Below are positions 34,098-41,838 of a stretch of DNA of 64,000 bases, one piece after another (positions within the stretch are counted from its first letter, which is position 1; the number at the start of each line of letters is the position of its first letter). Location of the stretch: assembly GCA_020861185.1 (NCBI GenBank), contig JAJBSV010000002.1, positions 1-64,000 on the forward strand, read 5' to 3'. The stretch comes from Ruminococcus sp. GTDB lineage: Bacteria; Bacillota; Clostridia; Oscillospirales; Ruminococcaceae. The notes beneath the pieces were generated by a model, which was given only the letters and a program-made list of their open reading frames with translations, searched no databases and had not been told where the DNA came from. The position numbers and the translations under genes were made by a program.

Positions 34098-35009
34098 TTA
34101 CTTAATCATGGAAGCGATTTCTTCAGCGAAGTTCTCTTCCTTCTTGGCGATGCCCTCGCCTCTCTCATAACGGGCAAACTGCTTGACTGCAATCTTGCCG
34201 CCGAGATCCTTGGCGCACTTCTCGACATACTTGCCGACGGTGTACTCATTATCCTTGACGAACTCCTGCTCTACGAGGCAGTTCTCAGTGTAGTACTTGC
34301 CGAGCTTACCCTCTGCAATCTTTGCAAGGACAGCCTCGGGCTTGTTAGCCATCTTCGGATCCTCAGCCATCTGAGCCATGACAATCTTCTTCTCGCCTTC
34401 AAGAACGTCAGCGGGAACGGAAGCTCTGTCGAGGTATGCGGGGCTCATAGCGGCAATCTGCAAAGCGCAGTCCTTGCCACAGGCATAAGCCTTGTCGCCG
34501 AGGTCGGTGTCGAGCTGTACGAGAACGCCGATTCTACCTTCACCGTGAACATAGGAAACGAGGTCGCCCTCGAGACGGGTGAAGCGTCTGATCTGGATGT
34601 TCTCTCTTATCTTTAAGAAGAGTTCCTGGAGCTCTTCCTGAACGGTCATTTCACTGCCGACAGCCTTGCAAGCCTTGAGTGCTTCGACATCTGCGGGATT
34701 CTCGGCAATAATGGTTTCGGCAACGGTCTTGACGAAAGCCTTGAACTGGTCGGTATTTGCAACGAAGTCGGTCTCGGAGTTGACTTCGACGACTACGCCG
34801 ACGCCATTCTCAACGAAAGCCTCAACCAAGCCTTCGGCGGAAACTCTGCCAGCCTTCTTAGCCTGGGATGCGAGACCCTTTTCTCTTAAGATAACTATTG
34901 CCTGCTCGAAATCGCCGTCAGCCTCTACGAGAGCCTTCTTGCAATCCATCATGCCGACGCCGGTTCTCTCTCTGAGAGATGCAACGTCCTTTGCGGTTAT
35001 ATTAGCCAT
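34098..35009 (-). CDS. tsf: elongation factor Ts
   Basis: 303-residue nucleotide exchange factor that reloads EF-Tu with GTP. N-terminal UBA-like domain (DVASLRERTGVGMMDCKKAL), then the core with the EF-Tu contact motif TDFVANTD, and the long dimerisation domain typical of the full-length form. AAAGGA precedes ATG 35009. It follows rpsB by 36 bp in the usual rpsB-tsf order and ends in a clear terminator. Confidence 0.96.
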   Translation of the reverse strand: MANITAKDVASLRERTGVGMMDCKKALVEADGDFEQAIVILREKGLASQAKKAGRVSAEGLVEAFVENGVGVVVEVNSETDFVANTDQFKAFVKTVAETIIAENPADVEALKACKAVGSEMTVQEELQELFLKIRENIQIRRFTRLEGDLVSYVHGEGRIGVLVQLDTDLGDKAYACGKDCALQIAAMSPAYLDRASVPADVLEGEKKIVMAQMAEDPKMANKPEAVLAKIAEGKLGKYYTENCLVEQEFVKDNEYTVGKYVEKCAKDLGGKIAVKQFARYERGEGIAKKEENFAEEIASMIK

Positions 35010-35045
35010 AGTAAAGATTCCTTTCTTGCTATCGTTATATCTTGA

Positions 35046-35795
35046 TTATTCCTCAACGGGAGTCTCTTCTGCAGGAGCTTCTTCGGATGCTTCTTCAACA
35101 GGAGCATCAGCCTCGCCCTGTCTGCCCTCGATGATTGCGTCTGCCATTGCGCCGGAAATGAGCTTGACAGCTCTTATAGCGTCATCGTTGCCGGGGATTA
35201 CATAATCAACCTCGTCGGGGTCGCAGTTGGTATCTACGATAGCAACTATCGGAATACCGAGCTTTCTTGCTTCGGAAACGGCAATCTTCTCGCGCTTGGG
35301 GTCAACGATGAAGAGCGCTGCGGGAAGCTTCTCCATGGTCTTGATACCGCCGAGATACTTCTCAAGCTTTTCGATTTCGAGAGTGAGCTTTGCAACTTCC
35401 TTCTTCGGGAGAAGCTCGAAGGTGCCGTCGGTCTCTATCTTGTGGAGCTGTTCGAGACGGGCGATTCTGGTCTTGATGGTCTCGAAGTTGGTCATCATAC
35501 CGCCGAGCCAACGGGCATTAACATAATGTGCACCGGCTCTTGTTGCCTCTTCCTTGATGGAATTGCCAGCCTGCTTCTTGGTTCCTACGAAGAGAACCTC
35601 GCCGCCGTTAGCGGAAACGTCTCTCAAGAACATGTAAGCCTCATCGAGCTTCTTTACTGTCTTCTGAAGGTCGATGATATAGATTCCGTTTCTTTCTGTG
35701 AAGATGTAGGGAGCCATCTTCGGGTTCCATCTTCTTGTCTGGTGACCGAAATGCACACCGGCTTCAAGAAGCTGTTTTATTGATACTACTGACAT
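35046..35795 (-). CDS. rpsB: 30S ribosomal protein S2
   Basis: 249-residue S2 of the small subunit. Typical motifs: [37 protein letters not shown], the [29 protein letters not shown] strand and the acidic Glu-rich tail ([16 protein letters not shown]) often found in clostridial S2. The frame extends 14 codons upstream, but AGGAGG is correctly spaced for ATG 35795. The leader is about 100 nt and includes the stem CCCGG-gtt-CCGGG; it may serve S2 autocontrol. Confidence 0.96.
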   Translation of the reverse strand: MSVVSIKQLLEAGVHFGHQTRRWNPKMAPYIFTERNGIYIIDLQKTVKKLDEAYMFLRDVSANGGEVLFVGTKKQAGNSIKEEATRAGAHYVNARWLGGMMTNFETIKTRIARLEQLHKIETDGTFELLPKKEVAKLTLEIEKLEKYLGGIKTMEKLPAALFIVDPKREKIAVSEARKLGIPIVAIVDTNCDPDEVDYVIPGNDDAIRAVKLISGAMADAIIEGRQGEADAPVEEASEEAPAEETPVEE

Positions 35796-35904
35796 TGTAG
35801 TTCCTCCTAATTTGGTTTTTAATTTAATCCTCCGCACAGGTTACCTTGCCTTCACCCGGAACCCGGGAACCACAGCAAAACCCATGCGTGCGAATTGCGG
35901 TAAT

Positions 35905-35933
35905 ATTATATCACGGGAATTATGAGATTGCAA
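35905..35933 (-). promoter_or_regulatory. promoter of rpsB-tsf
   Basis: Minus strand TTGCAA, 17-bp spacer, TATAAT; transcription would start near 35898. Confidence 0.7.
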
Positions 35934-35987
35934 GGGGTTTTGTAAAAAAAGTTTGAAGCCCCTCACGCTCGCCCTTCGGGCTCGCGA

Positions 35988-36095
35988 ACCTCTCAGTCAG
36001 CTTCGCTGACAGCTCCCCTTATCAAGGGGAGCCATAAGTAACGCAAAAGGCTCCCCTGTCAAGGGGAGCTGGCGCGCGTAGCGCGACTGAGAGGT
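35988..36095. repeat. 108-bp palindromic repeat element
   Basis: The ends ACCTCTCAGTC and GACTGAGAGGT are perfect inverted repeats. Inside are nested hairpins: AGCTTCGCT, GCTCCCCTTATCAAGGGGAGC, GGCTCCCCTGTCAAGGGGAGC and GGCGCGCGTAGCGCG. Flanking CGCCCTT/AAGGGCG extends the symmetry outward. Similar CTCTCAGTC/AGGGGAGC elements are dispersed through many gut clostridial genomes. No coding sequence. It sits between the rpsB promoter and the stop of the repeat-protein gene and accounts for most of the 340-nt gap. Confidence 0.8.
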
Positions 36096-36118
36096 GCCGT
36101 GAGCCAAGGGCGAACGGC

Positions 36119-36133
36119 GTCGGCGAAGCCGAC
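36119..36133 (-). terminator. UUCG-type hairpin after the repeat-protein gene
   Basis: Directly after the stop codon the minus strand reads GTCGGC-TTC-GCCGAC, a compact stem without a T-run. It may protect the 3' end; termination probably relies also on the palindromic element just beyond. Confidence 0.4.
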
Positions 36134-36135
36134 AA

Positions 36136-38505
36136 TTATCTTCTCTTCCCTGCCACAGTTGCCGCCAATGCAATCGCCATCGGCAGAAGCGCCAGTGCAA
36201 TCCCCGTGGTCGGGTTGGTTTCGGGTTCAGTCTCTTCCGGTTCATCGTCCGGTTCGGTTTCGGTGTTGGTGTCCTCTATCGGTTCGTTGATGGTGACCGT
36301 CTCCTCGGTGAGCTCTACCGCCTTGAGGTTCGAGATAGCCGTCTCTATTGCCTCGGCATAGCCGTTGACAGTCGCCTGATTCAGCACATTCAGATTCCAC
36401 TGCACCGCATTTATCGCCGCCGTGACATCCGCAAAGTTCGAATAGTCGCTCGCATTCAGGGCGTTAGCCTTCGCAATAGCCTCATTGACCGCCGTGTAGT
36501 TCGCCTGAATCACCAGAAGGCTTGTGCCGGTGGTCTTGGTAGTCGTATAGGTCTCGTTTTCAAACTCGACCTTCGCCGTATAGGTGACCACCCCAAGGAA
36601 GTTCCTCGAAGTAACCGTCGCGTCAACCGTCTGAACATCGCCACAGGTGCAAGTGAACGTCGCCGTGCAGGTGTTGCCGTTCCAAGTGAACACAGGCTCG
36701 CCATAGGTATGCCCTGTTGCCGTTACAACCGTATCGGCTAAGTCGATTTCCGTCGTTGCGTTCTCATCGCTGAAATACTTCTTGCAGGTCTCGCAGTACC
36801 AATATTCGGTATTGCCATCAGCGGTGCAAGTGGCGTCATTAGCCTTGTAGTAAGTCAGACTATGCCCCGTAGCCCCTATAATAATAGTGCTCGTATCGGT
36901 AATCTCGTTATTGCCGTCCTCATCGCTGAAATACTTATCGCAATTCGCACAGTGCCAATACTCGATATTTCCGTCCTCGGTGCAAGTGGCATCCTTGGCT
37001 TCGACATGAGTCATGCTATGACCGGTTGCGCCAATAACTATGATGCTTGTTTCCTGCTTGACACCGTTGACTTCTATATAGTACCGGTTGCAGGTATCGC
37101 AAAACCAGTATTCATAATAACCATATTCCGTACAAGTCGGGTCTACTGCTTCGTGATGCTCGGTAAAGTTATGCTCAACCTTATCCCCCGTCACCGCCGA
37201 CTTTGTCTCGTCGCAAGGATAAGTCTTTCCGTTGAATGTTACCGATGCGGTGTAATATGTGACCTGAACAGTGATACATGAATCTACAACCCTTGTGGCA
37301 ATATCACAATCCACCGTCTCTACATGACTGCTGTCATTATCACAGGTAAATGTGGCGGTACAGGTGTAATCGCTCGCCCAAGTGAAAACAGGCTCGCCGT
37401 AGTTATGCCCGGTCGCCGCTATAGCCTCGGTCTGGGTATCCGTATATTCGGTTCCATTGAACGTGACCGTCGCAGTATAAGCAATCTCGCCATCCGTTGT
37501 GCAGGTAGCCGCTGTAGTGCCGCTTGTGACTGTAGCGTCCAAAGTCTGCGTATCATCGCCCTCGTCACAGGTAAATGTGGCGGTACAGGTGTAATCGCTC
37601 GCCCAAGTGAAAACAGGGTCGCCATAGCTATGCCCCTTCGCGGAAAGCACCGTATCACTCTGACTGATTTCCGCTGTAGCCGCTGAATCGCTGAAGTACT
37701 TGTCGCAATTCGAGCAGTACCAGTATTCACTGTTTCCTTCTGCCGTGCAGGTCGCTAATTGCGCCTCTACATGCGTCAGAGCGTGACCCTTCGCAGAAAG
37801 CACCGTATCACTCAAGCTGATTTCCGCTGTAGCCGATGAGTTGCTGAAATACTTGTAGCAATTAGAGCAGTACCAATATTCGATATTTCCGTCCGTCGTG
37901 CAAGTAGCATCAACAGCTTCGTAATGCGTCATGTTGTGCCCCGTCGCATCAATCGTCTCGGTTTTGGTTTCGCCACATTCTGTGCAAGTGTAAGTTATTT
38001 CTCCCGCTTCTGTGCAAGTTGCTTCTTTTGTAACTTCCGATGTGTAATCATGATCCACTACGGTAAAAGCAATCGGACCCACTGTTCTCGTGGCAAGCAC
38101 CTCTCCACTGGATTTGTCGGTAACAGTCATAATATAGTAATAATATGTCGTAGTCCCTGCTTCGGCGTCATATTTACCGTTGTTTACTATTACATAATCA
38201 GTATCCGATATAATCCATGTGCCACCCTCCGTACTATCTGTTTGATTCATATACCAATTTACTGTGACGTCAACGCTTACACTATTGATTCTGTAAGACG
38301 CAGCCAATCTTAAATCGGCTGTACCGCTTTTTTTACACAATGCATATGTATAATTATTTATATAGTCACTATAGCTAAAGTTATATGCTACACGAATTCC
38401 AGCCGTAATCTCAAGCTCATCAGCATCGGCTACCGTCGTCATCCCTACAGTTGTAGTTATGAGCAAACATAAACTCAGAATCACTGCTAATAATCTCTTC
38501 CTCAT
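36136..38505 (-). CDS. secreted Cys-rich repeat protein with NPTTG sorting signal
   Basis: 789 residues. Signal peptide (1-28), a unique domain to about 150, then alternating modules: about six TCTxxGxxEYWxCxxCxKYFSD units (near 163, 200, 252, 457, 507, 559), each with a CxxC pair and a following GH, and YGxPVFTWxxDYTCTATFTC units (near 293, 369, 600). Residues 667-730 look like a FIVAR helical bundle. A Glu/Pro/Thr spacer leads to NPTTG (764-768), a hydrophobic stretch and KRR, a cell-wall sorting signal of the (S/N)PxTG kind used by class B sortases. Probably a wall-linked adhesin or scaffold. AAGGAGG decides ATG 38505; the longer frame starts upstream of the promoter. Confidence 0.85.
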   Translation of the reverse strand: MRKRLLAVILSLCLLITTTVGMTTVADADELEITAGIRVAYNFSYSDYINNYTYALCKKSGTADLRLAASYRINSVSVDVTVNWYMNQTDSTEGGTWIISDTDYVIVNNGKYDAEAGTTTYYYYIMTVTDKSSGEVLATRTVGPIAFTVVDHDYTSEVTKEATCTEAGEITYTCTECGETKTETIDATGHNMTHYEAVDATCTTDGNIEYWYCSNCYKYFSNSSATAEISLSDTVLSAKGHALTHVEAQLATCTAEGNSEYWYCSNCDKYFSDSAATAEISQSDTVLSAKGHSYGDPVFTWASDYTCTATFTCDEGDDTQTLDATVTSGTTAATCTTDGEIAYTATVTFNGTEYTDTQTEAIAATGHNYGEPVFTWASDYTCTATFTCDNDSSHVETVDCDIATRVVDSCITVQVTYYTASVTFNGKTYPCDETKSAVTGDKVEHNFTEHHEAVDPTCTEYGYYEYWFCDTCNRYYIEVNGVKQETSIIVIGATGHSMTHVEAKDATCTEDGNIEYWHCANCDKYFSDEDGNNEITDTSTIIIGATGHSLTYYKANDATCTADGNTEYWYCETCKKYFSDENATTEIDLADTVVTATGHTYGEPVFTWNGNTCTATFTCTCGDVQTVDATVTSRNFLGVVTYTAKVEFENETYTTTKTTGTSLLVIQANYTAVNEAIAKANALNASDYSNFADVTAAINAVQWNLNVLNQATVNGYAEAIETAISNLKAVELTEETVTINEPIEDTNTETEPDDEPEETEPETNPTTGIALALLPMAIALAATVAGKRR
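37340..37617. repeat. exact 53-bp direct repeat inside the repeat-protein gene
   Basis: Positions 37340-37392 and 37565-37617 are identical and 225 bp (75 codons) apart, in frame, both encoding the PVFTWASDYTCTATFTCD core. The flanking modules are far more diverged, so this copy is recent or kept alike by conversion. Confidence 0.8.
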
Positions 38506-38513
38506 AAAAAATA

Positions 38514-38564
38514 CCTCCTTACTTTTCGTGAAGGAGGAATTGTTCTGGGTCGCCTCCAAGCACG
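38514..38564 (-). promoter_or_regulatory. leader with alternative hairpins around the ribosome site
   Basis: In the transcript the ribosome site AAGGAGG (38514-38520) can pair with CCUCCUU (38531-38537) over 7 bp with a 10-nt loop. The same CCUCCUU can instead join an upstream arm: CGUG..GGAGG (38553-38564) with CCUCC..CACG. The two folds exclude each other, the layout of a translational switch. It matches no riboswitch class I recognise. Confidence 0.5.
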
Positions 38565-38610
38565 AAGCTTTGTTGGGTGGATGGGGGTTGGGCTCGGTGT
38601 TTCTGGGATT

Positions 38611-38639
38611 ATTGTAACATACAAAAGCATGTTTGTCAA
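38611..38639 (-). promoter_or_regulatory. promoter of the repeat-protein gene
   Basis: Minus strand TTGACA, 17-bp spacer, TACAAT. Transcription would start near 38604, giving a leader of about 100 nt. Confidence 0.8.
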
Positions 38640-38684
38640 GCGGTTTTTGGACGGATTTGCAAATTTTTTGCAAAAATCTGTTTA

Positions 38685-39827
38685 TTAGCCTGCGCTAATT
38701 AGCTTCAGCTTCGGGAGATTGGTGTCCTCGGCGAAGTTCTGGGCGTTGTAGAGGATGAGGACGGCGTCGTATTCGGAGAGGTCGCCGATGGAGGCGGTGG
38801 GGTTCGTGAGATAGCGGAGGTCAAGGACGGTGATGTCGGAATAGTTTTCTGCAAGGAACGGGACGAAGCAGTTGGCATAGGAGTCCTTGATGACGAGGAG
38901 CTTGCCGCCGGTCGCGTCGGAGACGACCTCTGTCTTCCCGACGTTCTCGCCGAGGTAGCAGAGGTATTTGTCTTTTCTTGAGAGATAGCTCTCGTCGAAG
39001 ACGCTTGAATAAACGACGTTCCCCTCTTCGTCGGTCGAAAGCTTCGAAACCGTGCGGGCGTTGCTGAGATAGAACTCGATGGTGTCGGCTTCGATGCCGC
39101 TGTAGAGGACGCTCGAGTGGAGCGAGCCGTAGAAGCTGTGCGAGGCATAACGGACGTCGAACTTGTCGAGGGTCGAGGCGGTGTAGCCCATGACATCTGT
39201 GGCAGAGATATAGGCAAGGTATGCCCCCGTCGAGGTCCAGTGGTGGTCGGTGCGGTAGTAGATGTACTCTTCGCGGGAGGAATAGAGGACGCTGTAGACG
39301 TCTATCGGCTCGGCGGAGGAGTTCTCGTAAAGATAGGAGTAGGCATAGCTGATGAGCTCCCGCTGACTGACTTTCTTCTCGGTGTAGTCGACCTCGTCCG
39401 AATAGATTTCTGCGGCGGTCGGAACAATCATGACATAAACGGGGGTGTCGGAGAGGTCGCTGAGATATGATATAGCTTCGAGGGAATTGTCGACAACGTC
39501 ATAGTCGATTTCCTCGGTGAGCTCGAGGAGGCGGTCGTCGGCGATGTAGACGCCGTTGACCTCGCTTCTCCCCTGGAAGAGCTCGAGGCTTGTGTGGAGC
39601 GAAATCCAGTTTGTGCGCATGGCGAAGTGGTCGTCGAGCCAATCGGTAAGGTCTTCCGTATAGTCCCCCGAGAACCAGTCGGAGGCGGAAAAGTCGGGCA
39701 TGTCGGCAAGGTAGCGGTTTTCCGTTTCGGAGAAGTCGTCCTTGGGCACAGCCAATGAAACCACGGCAAGAATAACCAAGAAGCCGAGGAAAACGACGAT
39801 ATTAAGAATCTGGATGACTTTTTTCAT
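38685..39827 (-). CDS. DHHW-family protein (AlgX/SGNH-like, surface acylation partner)
   Basis: 380 residues: an N-terminal membrane anchor (ILNIVVFLGFLVILAVVSLAV) followed by an external domain. The family motif RTDHHWTSTGAYLAY and the early SETENRYLADMPDFSA segment are clear, as is a KDSYANCFVPFLAENY serine-type loop near the C-terminus. DHHW proteins work with MBOAT acyltransferases to O-acetylate cell-surface polysaccharides, on the outer face of the membrane. It follows the MBOAT gene by 18 bp, which supports that pairing. The polymer is unknown. Confidence 0.85.
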   Translation of the reverse strand: MKKVIQILNIVVFLGFLVILAVVSLAVPKDDFSETENRYLADMPDFSASDWFSGDYTEDLTDWLDDHFAMRTNWISLHTSLELFQGRSEVNGVYIADDRLLELTEEIDYDVVDNSLEAISYLSDLSDTPVYVMIVPTAAEIYSDEVDYTEKKVSQRELISYAYSYLYENSSAEPIDVYSVLYSSREEYIYYRTDHHWTSTGAYLAYISATDVMGYTASTLDKFDVRYASHSFYGSLHSSVLYSGIEADTIEFYLSNARTVSKLSTDEEGNVVYSSVFDESYLSRKDKYLCYLGENVGKTEVVSDATGGKLLVIKDSYANCFVPFLAENYSDITVLDLRYLTNPTASIGDLSEYDAVLILYNAQNFAEDTNLPKLKLISAG

Positions 39828-39845
39828 CGGATGTCGTGCCTTTCT

Positions 39846-41240
39846 CTAAAAGTTGAAGTATAGGAACGGATTGTAGCTCGAGTTGACGAGATATGCCGTG
39901 CAGGCTATGAGAAGAGCGGCGGTCAGAACGGGGGTGATAGCCATGACGACCTTTGAATCCTTGCCGCCGAGGCGGGAGATATAGTTGCCCGTCGCCCCCG
40001 ACGAGAAGAAGAGGCAGAATGCGAGCGGGATTGCCGCCTCGGAGAGGAGCGCCGTCGCCTGCGAGGTGATGAAGCTTCCGCCCGCGCCGAACATGGTGCC
40101 GAGGTACTGCACACTGAGGGCGAGGGAATCCGTATCAAAGAACACCCAGCCGATTACCACGGCAAGCATGGTGTATAGCCACGAAACCGGCTTCGGGAGC
40201 TTCTTAAGTATTTTCGAGAAGCCGAGGTGCTCGATTACGATAAGCACGCCGAACCATAAGCCCCAAAGGACGAAGTTCCAGCTTGCGCCGTGCCAGAGAC
40301 CGGTCAGAAGCCAGACGATGAGAAGGTTGCGGACGGTCTTGAAGGTTCCTTCCCTGCTCCCGCCGAGGGGGAAATAGACATATTTGCGGAACCAGGAGCC
40401 GAGGCTGATGTGCCATCTGCGCCAGAACTCGGAAACGGATTTCGAGAGGTACGGCAGGTTGAAGTTCTCCATAAAGTCGAAGCCAAGCATCTTGCCGAGT
40501 CCGATTGCCATGTCCGAATAGCCGGAGAAGTCGAAGTAAATCTGGAACGTGAAGGAGATGATGCCGACCCACGCCGTGAGCACCGGCATTTCGGAGTAGT
40601 CCATAGCCTTGACCTGCGACCAGATGGTGCCGATGTTGTTGGCAAGGAGGACCTTCTTCGCAAGACCGATGACGAAGATTGTCACGCCCTCGGAGAACTT
40701 CGAAAGGGTTACGGTGCGCTGATTAAGCTGTCCCTCAACGTCCTGATACTTGACGATGGGACCCGCCACTATCTGCGGGAACATGGCGATATAGGCGAAG
40801 AAGCTGACGAAATTGTGCTGAGGCTTGCTCGTGCCGCGATAAACGTCGATAGTATAGGACATGCTCTGGAATGTGAAGAACGAGATGCCTATCGGTAAAG
40901 GCAAACCCGGGTCAGGTATAGAGATATTGAAGATAGAATTAATAGTTGTGATGGCGAAAGATGTGTATTTGAATACGAAAAGAATCGCCAGGTCGAGAAT
41001 TATCGAAAGAACGAGAACGAGCTTGCGCTTTTCCGGAAATTTCGACATCAGAAGACCGGCGACATAGTTGATTATAGAGGTTATTATCAGGACGACGACA
41101 TAAACCGGCTCTCCCCACGCATAGAAAACAAGCCCCGTGAGTGCGAGCATGGGGTTCTTGAACTTCATCGGCACGGCGCAACAGAGAAGAATTGCCACCG
41201 GCAAAAAGTAAAAAAGAAATTCTACGCTTGAGAATACCAT
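39846..41240 (-). CDS. MBOAT-family O-acyltransferase (AlgI/DltB-like)
   Basis: 464-residue polytopic membrane protein, about 10-12 segments. The catalytic His lies in TGLWHGASWNFVLWGLW, and the upstream WRRWHISLGSWFRKYVYFPLGG motif is the usual AlgI/PatA-type signature. It brings an acyl group from the cytoplasm across the membrane for transfer to a surface polymer, working with the DHHW protein downstream. Its gene follows the toprim gene by 6 bp, so it is probably transcribed from the holA promoter. AAAGGAC lies 11 nt before the ATG, slightly far. Confidence 0.88.
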   Translation of the reverse strand: MVFSSVEFLFYFLPVAILLCCAVPMKFKNPMLALTGLVFYAWGEPVYVVVLIITSIINYVAGLLMSKFPEKRKLVLVLSIILDLAILFVFKYTSFAITTINSIFNISIPDPGLPLPIGISFFTFQSMSYTIDVYRGTSKPQHNFVSFFAYIAMFPQIVAGPIVKYQDVEGQLNQRTVTLSKFSEGVTIFVIGLAKKVLLANNIGTIWSQVKAMDYSEMPVLTAWVGIISFTFQIYFDFSGYSDMAIGLGKMLGFDFMENFNLPYLSKSVSEFWRRWHISLGSWFRKYVYFPLGGSREGTFKTVRNLLIVWLLTGLWHGASWNFVLWGLWFGVLIVIEHLGFSKILKKLPKPVSWLYTMLAVVIGWVFFDTDSLALSVQYLGTMFGAGGSFITSQATALLSEAAIPLAFCLFFSSGATGNYISRLGGKDSKVVMAITPVLTAALLIACTAYLVNSSYNPFLYFNF

Positions 41241-41246
41241 TTTCGG

Positions 41247-41834
41247 TTACTGTCCTTTGTTAATTTCGTTCGCTGTTTGACGGTATTTTTCATAGCCGAC
41301 GGTGCGGTTGATTGCTTCGAGTAGCGAATTTACGTTGAGCCTTTCGGGGAGATTAAGCCTGCGCTTGAGCTCGTCCCGACGTGAAGAAGAATCCGGTCGA
41401 CCCGTGAAGCCGTCTTCATAGAAATCCATTTTTGTGACAAGACGGTCGCCTGACGATTCCTGCTCTTCTGAAAATAGCTTCAAGACTTCAAGTAGCACGC
41501 TGTCGGGCATGCCTTCGACGCCCAATTTACCCTCGGCGGACGGCGCAAGCTTGCGCTTTTCCTTGCCATAGATATCGGGGATATAGGCACAACGGACGTC
41601 GCCGTTTTTGATGATGCCTTTTATATGCCCACGGATTCGGAATCCCGCAGAGTCGCTGTCGGTGAGAATTATGAGCCCGCCGTTTTCAGAGTAGTATCTT
41701 AAGAGCTTGACTGTCTCGGTATCCTTGAAAACGCCGAAGCCGTTCACAACGACTATCGGGCAATCAACAAGGCGGGCGACCTTGGCTTTATCATATTTGC
41801 CTTCGACCACTATTGCACCATTTATGTGGAGCAT
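41247..41834 (-). CDS. toprim-domain protein, RNase M5-like
   Basis: 195 residues: a toprim fold with acidic residues Glu11 (IVVEGKYD), Asp59 and Asp61 (LTDSDSAGFRIR), then a helical C-terminus (RRDELKRRLNLPERLNVNSLLEAINR). The order and spacing resemble RNase M5 (rnmV), which matures 5S rRNA, but the C-terminal part matches a diverged subgroup, so the substrate is uncertain. The longer frame begins inside holA; GGCGGTGA favours ATG 41834, 4 bp after the holA stop. Cytoplasmic. Confidence 0.7.
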   Translation of the reverse strand: MLHINGAIVVEGKYDKAKVARLVDCPIVVVNGFGVFKDTETVKLLRYYSENGGLIILTDSDSAGFRIRGHIKGIIKNGDVRCAYIPDIYGKEKRKLAPSAEGKLGVEGMPDSVLLEVLKLFSEEQESSGDRLVTKMDFYEDGFTGRPDSSSRRDELKRRLNLPERLNVNSLLEAINRTVGYEKYRQTANEINKGQ

Positions 41835-41838
41835 TATT

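Noticed and set aside
35796-35904. A known ribosomal-protein leader motif before rpsB
   Set aside because: A small GC stem is present, but I cannot match it to a described S2 leader by eye.
36700-38000. Possible CRISPR-like or tandem repeat array
   Set aside because: The repeats are in-frame coding modules of one protein, uneven in length and diverged, without equal spacers.
38505-38604. c-di-GMP riboswitch in the leader of the repeat-protein gene
   Set aside because: I could not find the conserved aptamer core of either class; only the alternative ribosome-site hairpins are supported.
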